Assembly: GCF_023744375.2 (NCBI RefSeq)
Contig: NZ_CP146284.1
Coordinates: 1,984,001 to 2,048,000, forward strand
Reading direction: 5' to 3'
Length of the DNA stretch: 64,000 nucleotides
Origin: Parabacteroides sp. AD58
GTDB taxonomy: Bacteria > Bacteroidota > Bacteroidia > Bacteroidales > Tannerellaceae
The first letter of the stretch is position 1, and every line of letters starts with the position of its first letter. The position numbers and the translations under genes are program-made. The notes under the pieces were generated by a model, which saw only the letters and a program-made list of their open reading frames with translations, had not been told where the DNA came from and searched no databases. Shown piece by piece: positions 1 through 8,306 of this stretch.

Positions 1-362
1 CCTGCCATGCTTTCTTTCAATTCTATGTGGCAAACGGACGATTGAGCCTGCAAATGTATCAGCGTAGTGCCGACATCTTTCTGGGCGTTCCGTTCAACAT
101 TGCCTCCTATGCCCTGTTATTGCAGATGATGGCGCAGGTAACCGGATTGAAAGCCGGAGATTTTGTCCATACATTAGGCGATGCCCATATCTATTCCAAC
201 CATATGGAGCAGGTAAAACTCCAGCTGACGCGCGAGCCTCGTCCGCTTCCGCGTATGGAGCTGAACCCGGATGTCAAAAGTATCTTCGATTTCCAATATG
301 AAGATTTTCATTTGATCTGTTACGACCCACACCCGCACATCAAGGGCGTTGTCGCTGTCTGA
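1..362 (+). CDS. thyA: Thymidylate synthase, C-terminal part (5' end outside window)
   Basis: This is the C-terminal 120 residues of thymidylate synthase, which methylates dUMP to dTMP using methylene-tetrahydrofolate and releases dihydrofolate. The reading frame is open from base 3 and begins at the catalytic Pro-Cys-His segment (PCHAFFQFY), so the nucleophilic cysteine lies at the very edge of the window. The family blocks [18 protein letters not shown] and GDAHIYxNH (dUMP binding) follow and the protein ends in the usual KGVVAV-like tail. The GTG at 27 is internal and not a start. folA follows 33 bp downstream on the same strand, the classic thyA-folA pair in which DHFR recycles the dihydrofolate made here. 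Confidence 0.97.
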   Translation, partial: CHAFFQFYVANGRLSLQMYQRSADIFLGVPFNIASYALLLQMMAQVTGLKAGDFVHTLGDAHIYSNHMEQVKLQLTREPRPLPRMELNPDVKSIFDFQYEDFHLICYDPHPHIKGVVAV

Positions 363-395
363 TCAAATAAGGATATATAATAATTGTGTTATACT

Positions 396-893
396 ATGAG
401 TACTATTTCTATTATCGCTGCCATAGCCGACAACAATGCTATTGGCAAAAATCAGCAGCTTCTGTGGCATTTACCGGCCGACATGAAGCATTTTAAGGAA
501 TTGACAACTGGTCATGCTATTATTATGGGAAGGAAGACTTTCGAATCCCTGCCCAACGGTCCGTTGCCAGAGCGTAAAAATGTAGTACTGACTACGCTTC
601 CTGAAGCAGGTTTCGTAAACTGTTTCCCTTGTGAGTCCATGCGCGACGCCTTGGATTTGTGTGAAAAGGAAGACGAAATATTCATTATCGGAGGAGCTCT
701 GGTATATCGTCAGGCTCTAAGTAAAGCCGACAAAATGTACATTACCCGTGTACATCATGAGTTTGAAAATGCGGATGCTTTCTTCCCGGTAGTGAACTGG
801 GATTTATGGGAAGAAGTAGACAGACAGGAATTCCCGGCAGACGAGAAGAATACTTATCCTTATACTTTCCTGACATACGTTCGCAAAGCATAA
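396..893 (+). CDS. folA: Dihydrofolate reductase
   Basis: A 165-residue DHFR, the normal bacterial length, which reduces dihydrofolate to tetrahydrofolate with NADPH. Visible family motifs are the N-terminal IAAIADNNAIG strand, LLWHLPADMKHFK with the substrate-binding acidic residue, IIMGRKTFESL for NADPH binding, and IIGGALVY near the C-terminus. An in-frame TTG at 384 would add four residues, but the ATG at 396 gives MSTISIIAAIA, which matches the usual DHFR N-terminus and is preferred. It lies directly after thyA and is probably cotranscribed with it. Confidence 0.97.
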   Translation: MSTISIIAAIADNNAIGKNQQLLWHLPADMKHFKELTTGHAIIMGRKTFESLPNGPLPERKNVVLTTLPEAGFVNCFPCESMRDALDLCEKEDEIFIIGGALVYRQALSKADKMYITRVHHEFENADAFFPVVNWDLWEEVDRQEFPADEKNTYPYTFLTYVRKA

Positions 894-1004
894 GTTTTAC
901 TTGAATTTAACACATTCTTTACAACTTTTTGCTCTTACTTCTTATCTTATATATAAAGACAATTCAAGTTTCGTGCGCATGGCGAAGCTTAAAACATATA
1001 AGAT

Positions 1005-4000
1005 ATGAAGATAAGAGCATTATTTTTTTCCGCCCTATTGATCCCGGTAGCTGCTTTAACTGCCTACTATGCGGCTGCCCACCAGGAAACAAGCTCCGGG
1101 TTTTCGATTCCGAAAGATAAAAGTCCATCGGAAGTCATTCAGACACTCGTACAGCACATGCACGATGAACTGGAGAAAGATGCGGATAAGTTTCCGGATC
1201 TGATCCAGGAAACGACCGAATATACCCGGCAGGTTCAGGATTCGGCCACCGCAGCCTTCTTACATTCACTGCTGGCCGAAATGTATCAGTCCTACTATAA
1301 CCAGAAAGGATGGACGATTCGCCAGCGTACGCCGCTACAAGGTTATGTTCCGGAAGATATGCGGGAATGGACATCTAATCTGTTTGAAGAAAAGATAACA
1401 GATGAACTGAAGCAGTCCTTATCTCCGGTTCAGACACTTCAGAACACACCGGCTGAAAGATTTGCCCAGGTGATGAAACAGGGAAAGGATGCCCGGACAT
1501 TGCGCCCTACCTTATATGATTTCCTGCTGCAACGGGCAATCGACATACAGGCCGACGATGCCTATTATCAGGCTTGGTTACAATTCCGCAAGACGCAAAC
1601 GAATCCAAAAGCTGAAACCTTAGTAGCCTTGGATTACCTGCAATACCAATACCGGGAAGGAGAGAAAACAAGAAGTATGTACAAACAGTCGCTCGACTCT
1701 TTACTGACTCGTACGACTGATCCGGAATCCCAGCTGGAAATACAGCTGAACCGCCTGGAGTGGTTACAGCAAGAACCGTATTATTACGCGAACAATGCCC
1801 AGCAGGATTCGGTACGCCAACTCGTTTACGACTTCTGCCAGCAGCAAGTCCAGGCATTTGCCGCTTATCCTCGGGCCAATGAGTTCAAGAACGCCATCGA
1901 ACGGATGGAACAGGCCTCTGTCTCTATCCAGCATAAGAACCAGGTTTATCCGGGAAAAGAACAAGAACTCAAAATCCGTTATAAGCATGTAACGGAACTC
2001 CAGGTAAAAGTGTACCAAAACAAGGCTGCTACGGTAACGGCCTTACGTCAGGGAAGCAAAGACAATACGGCTTACTACGGAAAGCTCGTCAAAGAGATGA
2101 CCGTCCGTTTGCCCCAAGCTTCTCCTTTGCTGACAAAAGACACAACCTTACTTATTCCGATGGAACAACCGGGATTGTTTATGTATGAAGTATCCACAAC
2201 CGATAAAAGTCTGACAAACCGTGCGCCGTTTAGTGTAAGTCGCTTAGCTCTTACCTATCGTCCGAATGCAGAAGGCTTGCAGGAAGTGTTTGTAACCGAC
2301 TTTGAAACGGGAAAACCGCTGGCGGATATTCCGGTGATCTGTTACAACACGACGCTGCAATGGGTAGTAAAAGAACTGGCAACCGTCAAGACCGATGCAA
2401 AGGGATTTGCCTTGCTTGCCGTTAAAAACCGGAATCAGATTGATGCAGTCCGTCCGGTTCTGCCTCAGGATACAGCGGCTTTGCTGACAGGTATTTCGGC
2501 TTCATACCGACAGATGACCGACAACAAGTCGCAAACGTATGTTTCCCTGTTTACAGATCGGGGTATTTACCGACCGGGACAAACGGTTGCCTTCAAGGGA
2601 ATTGTCTATACAGACGATAAAAAGCAGTTAACTGCCAACGAAGGTGAAACGGTTTCGGTATCCCTGCGTGATGCCAATTACAAGGAAATTGCCCGGAAAG
2701 AATTTACAACCAATGCTTTTGGTTCTTTCCACGGTGAATTCATCTTGCCTCAACAAGGATTGAATGGAAACTTTACCCTGGTAACAGATAAAACCTCTGC
2801 TTCTTTCCGCGTAGAAGAATATAAACGTCCTTCGTTCCGACTGGATATCGGACCGATAAAAGAAGAAGTCAGCTTCGGAAAAGAAATTCAAATCCAAGGA
2901 AAAGCCGAATCGTTCTCAGGCGTAGCATTGCAAGAAGGGAAAGTAGAATGGACCATCACCCGCCTTCCGTTCTGGTTACGGGCGTATATGCCTGATCCTT
3001 ATAACCAAAGTTATGAACAAGTAGCCCAAGGAACAGCCGATATTAATCAGAAAGGGCAATTCCAATTCACCTTTGTTCCGGAAAGAGAACAAACCGATTC
3101 CGACCGCCCGGTTTGCCAGTCGTATGAAGTAAAGGCACGCCTGACCGACAGTAAAGGCGAGACACAGGAGACATCGTATGTATTCTCAGTAGGAGATGCT
3201 GGCATCGTGCTTTCTCTTCAACTCAATTACTGGCAGGAAAAGGAAAAAGCCGAAGCGAAAGTCATCGCGCAAACCCTCAACGGAGAAAAGGTAAAGGCAC
3301 AAGGTTCTTATACCCTTTATAAACTGGCAGAGAAGAAAGACCCGAAAACCGGTTCAATCGTTTACGAGACGGATTCGATCCTGGCCGTCGGACCTTTCTC
3401 TACGGATCAAACCCTTACGGATGCCTTCAAGAACCTGGCAGCCGGACGATATCGCTTACAAGTCCATTCAATGGATCAGAAAGGCGTGACGGTAAGGGCA
3501 GAAGGTGATTTCATTTTATACAGTCTGCAAGATCGCCATATGCCGGTATTCATATCTTCCTGGATGCCGGAAGGAAATTATGAAGCGCTTCCGGGAGAAA
3601 CCATCGATGTCTATTTCGGTACTTCCGAAAGTCCGGCATACGTCATATATGAACTCTTTGCCGCCAACGGAACCCGTATTCATCGGGAACTCGTTTCTAT
3701 GCGGAATGAGAACCGGGCATTCCCGGTATTGTACCAGGAATCGTATGGCGAAGGCATGACAGCCTCTTTCTCTTTCGTCAAAGGTGGCAAGCTGTATAGT
3801 AATAGCTGTTCCATCGTTCGGAAAGAACCGGAGCGGAAACTGACATTCCATACGGAAACATTCCGGGATCATCTGCTACCGGGTAGTCAGGAAAACTGGA
3901 AATTCCGGCTGGTAGATGCCGATTCTTCGGCTGTTCAGGCAGAAGTCCTGGCCAGTATGTATGATGCTTCTTTAGATCAGATCCTGCCTTTCCACTGGTA

Positions 4001-6677
4001 TTTCACACCTCAGCGGCACGTATCTCTCTGGAGAAACTATTTCCAGACCGGACTTTCTTTCCAGACCCAGAACCGTTCGCAATACGCAGAACTGTCTTTG
4101 CAGGATGTTCCGGCTTACAGTTACGACCAGATGTACCAGGCCTGGACGGAAATGCTGCAACAGAATCTGCGGTTCTATGCGGCATCGTCGACCAGATCCT
4201 TGACAGGTGGACTGAAGCTACGCGGCACGATGGCTAAATCAGCAGCCAATGTTATCGAAGCCTTACAAATAACCGAAGACAGTGCTGTATTGAGTGAACC
4301 GGAAGTAAGCAGTGCGAATACCGTCATGGCAGAAGAAGCCAGCGCAGCTCCGGCACCAGCCCAGACAGAAACCGTTTCCTTCCGGGAAAACTTTGCCGAA
4401 ACGGCTTTCTTCTACCCGGTATTACAGACCGATGAGACCGGACATGTTTCCTTCAACTTTACCGTTCCGGAAAGTAATACTACCTGGAAACTTCAATTAC
4501 TGGCACAGACCAAAGACATGAAATACGGGCATCTGTCGAAAGAAGCCGTCACCAGTAAGCCAATCATGGTTTCTCCTTATTTACCCCGCTTCCTGCGAAA
4601 CGGAGATGAAGCCGTCATCTCAACACAGATCATCAACCAGATGGCGGAAGCTATCCAAGGAAAGGCTAAACTGGAATTATTCAATCCGGAGACCGAAGAA
4701 ATCTTGTTGAAGGTAGAGAAGCCGTTCTCGCTGACAGCCGATGAAACCGGAACGATACAATGGAACTTCCAGGTAAAAGACTGGGATAAACTGGGTGTAG
4801 TGGGTTGTCGTATTCAGGCTGTCGGTGCAGCCGACAGTGACGGTGAACAGCATCTGCTGCCTGTTCTCCCGAACCAGACACTGATTACGGAAAGTATTCC
4901 TTTCTACCTGACGGATGAAAAGGTACTGGCCATCAAGCTTCCGAAACAGGCCCTGACGAATCCGTACCGGATCACTTTCGAAGTCAGCAGTAATCCAATC
5001 TGGTATGTCGTGCAAGCTTTATCCACATTAAACGAGCCGAAGCAGGAAGATATCCTGTCGTGGTTCAGCGTTTATTACAGCAATACGTTATCTGCTTATA
5101 TAGCCCAGGCTCATCCGCGTATCAAACAGGTAATCGACCAATGGAAAGCGGCCGGAGAAAATATGGAAACGCTTCTTTCCAACCTGGAAAAGAATGAGGA
5201 ACTGAAGACAATTTTATTGGAAGAAACACCTTGGGTACTGGATGCTGCCAACGAGACCGAACAGAAACAACGCCTACAATTGCTGTTTGATACGAACCGA
5301 ACTTCGCAAGTACGGGAAGAAGCCTTGCAGCAATTGCTGAAACAACAGCTTCCGAATGGTGGCTGGAGCTGGATGAAAGGTATGCCCGCCAGCCGGTATA
5401 TCACCTTACAGATTCTGAAAGGTATGGCACAACTCATTCAGTTGAATGCCGTAACATACAACCAGACCGAAAAGGAAATGCAGATAAAAGCGCTTCGTTT
5501 CCTGGATCAGTCCATACAGGAAGATTACGAACAACTGTTGAAGATAACAGGAGAACCTACAGCTATTCCAACCGACGAACAAGTAGAATATCTGTTTGTC
5601 CGCAGTTTATATCGGGATATTCCGGAATTGGGTGAAGCCCGTGAAGCCATCCGTTACTACACCCGGCAGGCAGAAACGAACTGGAAAGAATACGGATTGT
5701 ACAGCCGGGCAGCCATAGCCTGGCTCATGTATCAAAATGGAAAGAAAGAAACGACACAAGATATCGTCGCGTGGTTTCGGAAGACGGCAACCGATCATGC
5801 CGAGAAAGGTATGTATTGGGCTAACAACCGGAACACGTTTGCATCTAACCGGAGTGCCATTGAGACGCATTGTCTGATCATGGCTCTCTTCCAGCAGACC
5901 GATCCGAATCAGGAACAGACCGACCGGATGAAACAATGGCTGTTGAACCAGAAGCGAACCCAGAATTGGGAATCGGTTCCGGCAACACAAAATGCCATCT
6001 ATGCCTTGTTACTGACGGGAAATTCGTGGATAGAAGAGACGAATGTCTGCCACATCCGCCTGAATGATGCGACTTGGAGCACTACAGATGGTGAGACAGG
6101 CACCGGTTATCTGAAAGTGAATCCGACAATCACCCAGCTTACATCCGTGAAGAGTCCGGTTGTCCGTATCCAGAAAAGCGGAAAGGCTCCGGCTTGGGGT
6201 TCCATCTATATCCAGTATTTTGCACCCTTAGACGAAGTAGAGAAGCAAAAGGGCGTATTGAATGTAGAGAAGAAACTGTTTGTGGAAACGAACGAATCAG
6301 GTAAGAGAGAAATTCGTCCGGTAACCGAAGCACAGCCGTTGAAAGTCGGAGATAAAGTCATCGTCCGTCTGACCGTCCGTTCCGATCGTGATATGGAATA
6401 CGTATTCCTGAAAGATTTGCGTGCCGGCTGTTTCGAGCCAACCCAAGCGCTTTCCGGCAGCCAATACCGGGATGGCATCTGGTATTATCGTTCATCGAAA
6501 GATCTTTCCGAGAACATCTATATCGAACATCTGCCACAAGGTACGTTTGTATTGGAATATCCGGTCGTTGTCTCCCGGAGTGGTTCATACACCGGTGGCA
6601 TCAGCACCATTCAGTGTTTGTATGCGCCCGAATTCATCAGTCGCACCGAAGGCAACCGGCTCTTGGTAACCGAGTAA
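1005..6677 (+). CDS. Alpha-2-macroglobulin family protein without thioester
   Basis: A 1,890-residue bacterial alpha-2-macroglobulin-like protein, probably exported: the N-terminus (MKIRALFFSALLIPVAALTA) is a signal peptide or anchor without a lipobox cysteine. The MG2-type segment LFTDRGIYRPGQTVAFKG is near residue 515, and the conserved block FFYPVLQTDETGHVSFNFT lies near residue 1130. In active family members a Cys-x-Glu-Gln thioester precedes the alpha-helical thioester domain. Here the equivalent place reads EPKQED (residues 1344-1349) before SWFSVYYSNTLSAY, so neither the Cys nor the Gln pair is kept. The family is thought to trap attacking proteases in the periplasm. No pbpC, the frequent partner gene, is adjacent. 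It stands alone as a transcription unit, closed by a hairpin at 6719-6768. Confidence 0.9.
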   Translation: MKIRALFFSALLIPVAALTAYYAAAHQETSSGFSIPKDKSPSEVIQTLVQHMHDELEKDADKFPDLIQETTEYTRQVQDSATAAFLHSLLAEMYQSYYNQKGWTIRQRTPLQGYVPEDMREWTSNLFEEKITDELKQSLSPVQTLQNTPAERFAQVMKQGKDARTLRPTLYDFLLQRAIDIQADDAYYQAWLQFRKTQTNPKAETLVALDYLQYQYREGEKTRSMYKQSLDSLLTRTTDPESQLEIQLNRLEWLQQEPYYYANNAQQDSVRQLVYDFCQQQVQAFAAYPRANEFKNAIERMEQASVSIQHKNQVYPGKEQELKIRYKHVTELQVKVYQNKAATVTALRQGSKDNTAYYGKLVKEMTVRLPQASPLLTKDTTLLIPMEQPGLFMYEVSTTDKSLTNRAPFSVSRLALTYRPNAEGLQEVFVTDFETGKPLADIPVICYNTTLQWVVKELATVKTDAKGFALLAVKNRNQIDAVRPVLPQDTAALLTGISASYRQMTDNKSQTYVSLFTDRGIYRPGQTVAFKGIVYTDDKKQLTANEGETVSVSLRDANYKEIARKEFTTNAFGSFHGEFILPQQGLNGNFTLVTDKTSASFRVEEYKRPSFRLDIGPIKEEVSFGKEIQIQGKAESFSGVALQEGKVEWTITRLPFWLRAYMPDPYNQSYEQVAQGTADINQKGQFQFTFVPEREQTDSDRPVCQSYEVKARLTDSKGETQETSYVFSVGDAGIVLSLQLNYWQEKEKAEAKVIAQTLNGEKVKAQGSYTLYKLAEKKDPKTGSIVYETDSILAVGPFSTDQTLTDAFKNLAAGRYRLQVHSMDQKGVTVRAEGDFILYSLQDRHMPVFISSWMPEGNYEALPGETIDVYFGTSESPAYVIYELFAANGTRIHRELVSMRNENRAFPVLYQESYGEGMTASFSFVKGGKLYSNSCSIVRKEPERKLTFHTETFRDHLLPGSQENWKFRLVDADSSAVQAEVLASMYDASLDQILPFHWYFTPQRHVSLWRNYFQTGLSFQTQNRSQYAELSLQDVPAYSYDQMYQAWTEMLQQNLRFYAASSTRSLTGGLKLRGTMAKSAANVIEALQITEDSAVLSEPEVSSANTVMAEEASAAPAPAQTETVSFRENFAETAFFYPVLQTDETGHVSFNFTVPESNTTWKLQLLAQTKDMKYGHLSKEAVTSKPIMVSPYLPRFLRNGDEAVISTQIINQMAEAIQGKAKLELFNPETEEILLKVEKPFSLTADETGTIQWNFQVKDWDKLGVVGCRIQAVGAADSDGEQHLLPVLPNQTLITESIPFYLTDEKVLAIKLPKQALTNPYRITFEVSSNPIWYVVQALSTLNEPKQEDILSWFSVYYSNTLSAYIAQAHPRIKQVIDQWKAAGENMETLLSNLEKNEELKTILLEETPWVLDAANETEQKQRLQLLFDTNRTSQVREEALQQLLKQQLPNGGWSWMKGMPASRYITLQILKGMAQLIQLNAVTYNQTEKEMQIKALRFLDQSIQEDYEQLLKITGEPTAIPTDEQVEYLFVRSLYRDIPELGEAREAIRYYTRQAETNWKEYGLYSRAAIAWLMYQNGKKETTQDIVAWFRKTATDHAEKGMYWANNRNTFASNRSAIETHCLIMALFQQTDPNQEQTDRMKQWLLNQKRTQNWESVPATQNAIYALLLTGNSWIEETNVCHIRLNDATWSTTDGETGTGYLKVNPTITQLTSVKSPVVRIQKSGKAPAWGSIYIQYFAPLDEVEKQKGVLNVEKKLFVETNESGKREIRPVTEAQPLKVGDKVIVRLTVRSDRDMEYVFLKDLRAGCFEPTQALSGSQYRDGIWYYRSSKDLSENIYIEHLPQGTFVLEYPVVVSRSGSYTGGISTIQCLYAPEFISRTEGNRLLVTE

Positions 6678-6718
6678 TCACAGACACCGGCTATTCTTAC
6701 AGCATAGCCTTTCAAAAC

Positions 6719-6772
6719 AAACGAGAATCGGGAATGAATCCAAAGGGAAACATTTCCGATTCTCGTTTATTT
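6719..6772 (+). terminator. Terminator after the macroglobulin gene
   Basis: A perfect 13-bp inverted repeat (6719-6731 with 6756-6768) follows the stop codon by about 40 bp and runs into a T-rich stretch. The converging PIN gene ends at 6817, so it may serve both strands. Confidence 0.75.
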
Positions 6773-6816
6773 TATGGAGGAATGATTGGGGCTTTGTCTA
6801 TGAAAATTTATCTACT

Positions 6817-7221
6817 TTAAAATTGGCTTGCAAAATCATCAATATTTATCACAGCGACTTTAGGAAACGAAATTTCCTTTAGCACATCAAAATGATGGTC
6901 TTCTGTTACAATATAACGTGCATTTCCGGCAATTGCGCAATCCACAAATTTATTATCATCTTCATCTGTTTTAATCAAATGAAATCGATAATGAGGATCT
7001 AGCTTACGAACATTCCATCGAGTCAAAATTGCATAAACAACTGCTTCTGCAACACGAGCATTGATATTTCGGGTTAATACTTCCACATATTCTTCCAAAA
7101 TCTCATTACTTACGCACAATGTATAATCTCCTTGCAGAAACGCTTGCCATACCTTATGATAAACATTGCGGGCAGAAATAGACATCACCAAAACATTCGT
7201 ATCAAGAACTATCGACTGCAT
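6817..7221 (-). CDS. PIN-domain toxin (COG1569-type)
   Basis: A 134-residue PIN-family protein, expected to be a metal-dependent ribonuclease toxin. The acidic active-site set is visible: Asp in SIVLDTNVLV near the N-terminus, Glu in the NEILEEYVEV helix, and Asp residues in TDEDDNKFVDCAIAG and VTEDHHF. The best start is the ATG at 7221; a TTG two codons upstream is possible. It lies 9 bp downstream of a 72-residue gene that probably encodes its antitoxin, the usual antitoxin-toxin order. RNA target unknown. Confidence 0.85.
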   Translation of the reverse strand: MQSIVLDTNVLVMSISARNVYHKVWQAFLQGDYTLCVSNEILEEYVEVLTRNINARVAEAVVYAILTRWNVRKLDPHYRFHLIKTDEDDNKFVDCAIAGNARYIVTEDHHFDVLKEISFPKVAVINIDDFASQF

Positions 7222-7230
7222 AATCAATGC

Positions 7231-7449
7231 CTATTTATAAGGTGTACGTTCATGCAAATGACGAAAGTTCTCAACTTTCTCATCGTTCAATTCTCCAGTC
7301 GCCCATAAACGATTTATTTCTTCTTGTGCTTGCTGCGCAAAATAATCAGAAATAACTTTGTTTAAATCTGCAAGAGATTCAGGAGTTCGAACAAACGACA
7401 TCATCTCTAACAATTGCATCTGGGCTTGATTAAATTCGGTAGATTCCAT
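7231..7449 (-). CDS. Probable antitoxin of the PIN module
   Basis: A 72-residue soluble, helical, acidic protein with no domain I can name. It is called an antitoxin because of its size, its position immediately before a PIN toxin gene (9 bp apart, same strand) and the presence of its own promoter box at 7473-7480. The N-terminus (MESTEFNQAQMQLLEMMSF) could form a dimerising or DNA-binding element; the C-terminus would neutralise the toxin in similar pairs. Function is inferred from context only. Confidence 0.7.
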   Translation of the reverse strand: MESTEFNQAQMQLLEMMSFVRTPESLADLNKVISDYFAQQAQEEINRLWATGELNDEKVENFRHLHERTPYK

Positions 7450-7472
7450 AACACATCTCTGATTGAATTTCT

Positions 7473-7480
7473 CAAAGATA
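7473..7480 (-). promoter_or_regulatory. -7 box of the toxin-antitoxin operon
   Basis: The minus strand reads TATCTTTG, matching the Bacteroidetes -7 consensus TAnnTTTG, 24 bp before the antitoxin ATG. No clear -33 TTTG was found. Confidence 0.6.
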
Positions 7481-7511
7481 CGATTTTCTTTTTATTTCAA
7501 TCAAATCTGGT

Positions 7512-8204
7512 TTACTTTTCCTCATAATAAGCGAACTCAAACTGCAGATCATCGTAATAGGCTTTTAATTCTTCCGTTTCCGGCTGTCCGTCTTCTGCGA
7601 TAACCGATAAAGCATCCTGAGCATTTGCCGGAGAAAGACGACCGAAGAATTTCAACGCCTGTACCGCAGCCTGTTTCTCTTGCCAAGAAGATTCAGCAGC
7701 TCCAGCCTCTACATCCGGATGCATCGTACACGTACATTCTGCCAGAAAGGCTTCTACCCGACTCTTTTCGACTGCCAGGTTCTTCTTGAACAACTGTGCC
7801 CAAAGCAGAAAACCACACATGCGTCCGAACGGACTTTTCTTATCTGCCAAGAACTTCAAAGCCAGCTGATCCGGTTGTTGTACTGAAGGGAAAAGGTTAT
7901 TGCAACATTGTTCGGCAATCTCCGGATAAGGGATTTCACGCATCCAGGCCAAAGCTTCTTCCTGCGTCATACTACCCGTTGGGAAAAGTAAGGTTGCCAG
8001 GATTTTCATTTCCCGGACATCTTCTTGCCACATGGCACGAGCCAGTTCAGCATCGGGTTCGTGTGTAGCGGCAATCCGCTTGATCTCCGGAAATGGAACA
8101 CCGAAGATCAGCTTATAATTCATTCCTTTCTGACGCATGCTGGTAGAAATCACTCCGTTCATCGCCAGCCGCAATTGTTTTCGTATATCTCTTAAATCTT
8201 CCAC
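7512..8204 (-). CDS. DNA alkylation repair protein (AlkD-like HEAT fold)
   Basis: A 230-residue all-helical protein of the DNA alkylation repair family (PF08713-like). AlkC/AlkD members are DNA glycosylases that excise N3- and N7-alkylated purines using HEAT-like repeats that hold the backbone. Recognisable segments are MNYKLIFGVPFPEIKRIA near the N-terminus, MWQEDVREMKILATLLFP, and SPFGRMCGFLLWAQL in the middle. Activity on DNA is inferred from the family. It follows dipeptidyl peptidase III on the same strand after a 102-bp gap that holds an inverted-repeat cluster. Confidence 0.8.
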   Translation of the reverse strand: MEDLRDIRKQLRLAMNGVISTSMRQKGMNYKLIFGVPFPEIKRIAATHEPDAELARAMWQEDVREMKILATLLFPTGSMTQEEALAWMREIPYPEIAEQCCNNLFPSVQQPDQLALKFLADKKSPFGRMCGFLLWAQLFKKNLAVEKSRVEAFLAECTCTMHPDVEAGAAESSWQEKQAAVQALKFFGRLSPANAQDALSVIAEDGQPETEELKAYYDDLQFEFAYYEEK

Positions 8205-8230
8205 AATTGTATAAACTAAAATCTATAACT

Positions 8231-8303
8231 AAAGTTGACAAGGTTCTCTATAAACTTAAACACCCTGTTTACCCGTTTCTTGTTGACCTGTCAACTGAAA
8301 CTT
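8231..8303. repeat. Intergenic inverted-repeat cluster (array 4, weak)
   Basis: Between the dipeptidyl peptidase III and AlkD-like genes lie several short palindromes: an outer pair AGTTGACA (8233-8240) and TGTCAACT (8289-8296), AAACA-CCC-TGTTT (8258-8270), and GTTGAC-CT-GTCAAC (8282-8295). It looks like the clearer four-unit arrays elsewhere in the window but lacks an exact period. Confidence 0.5.
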
Positions 8304-8306
8304 TAC

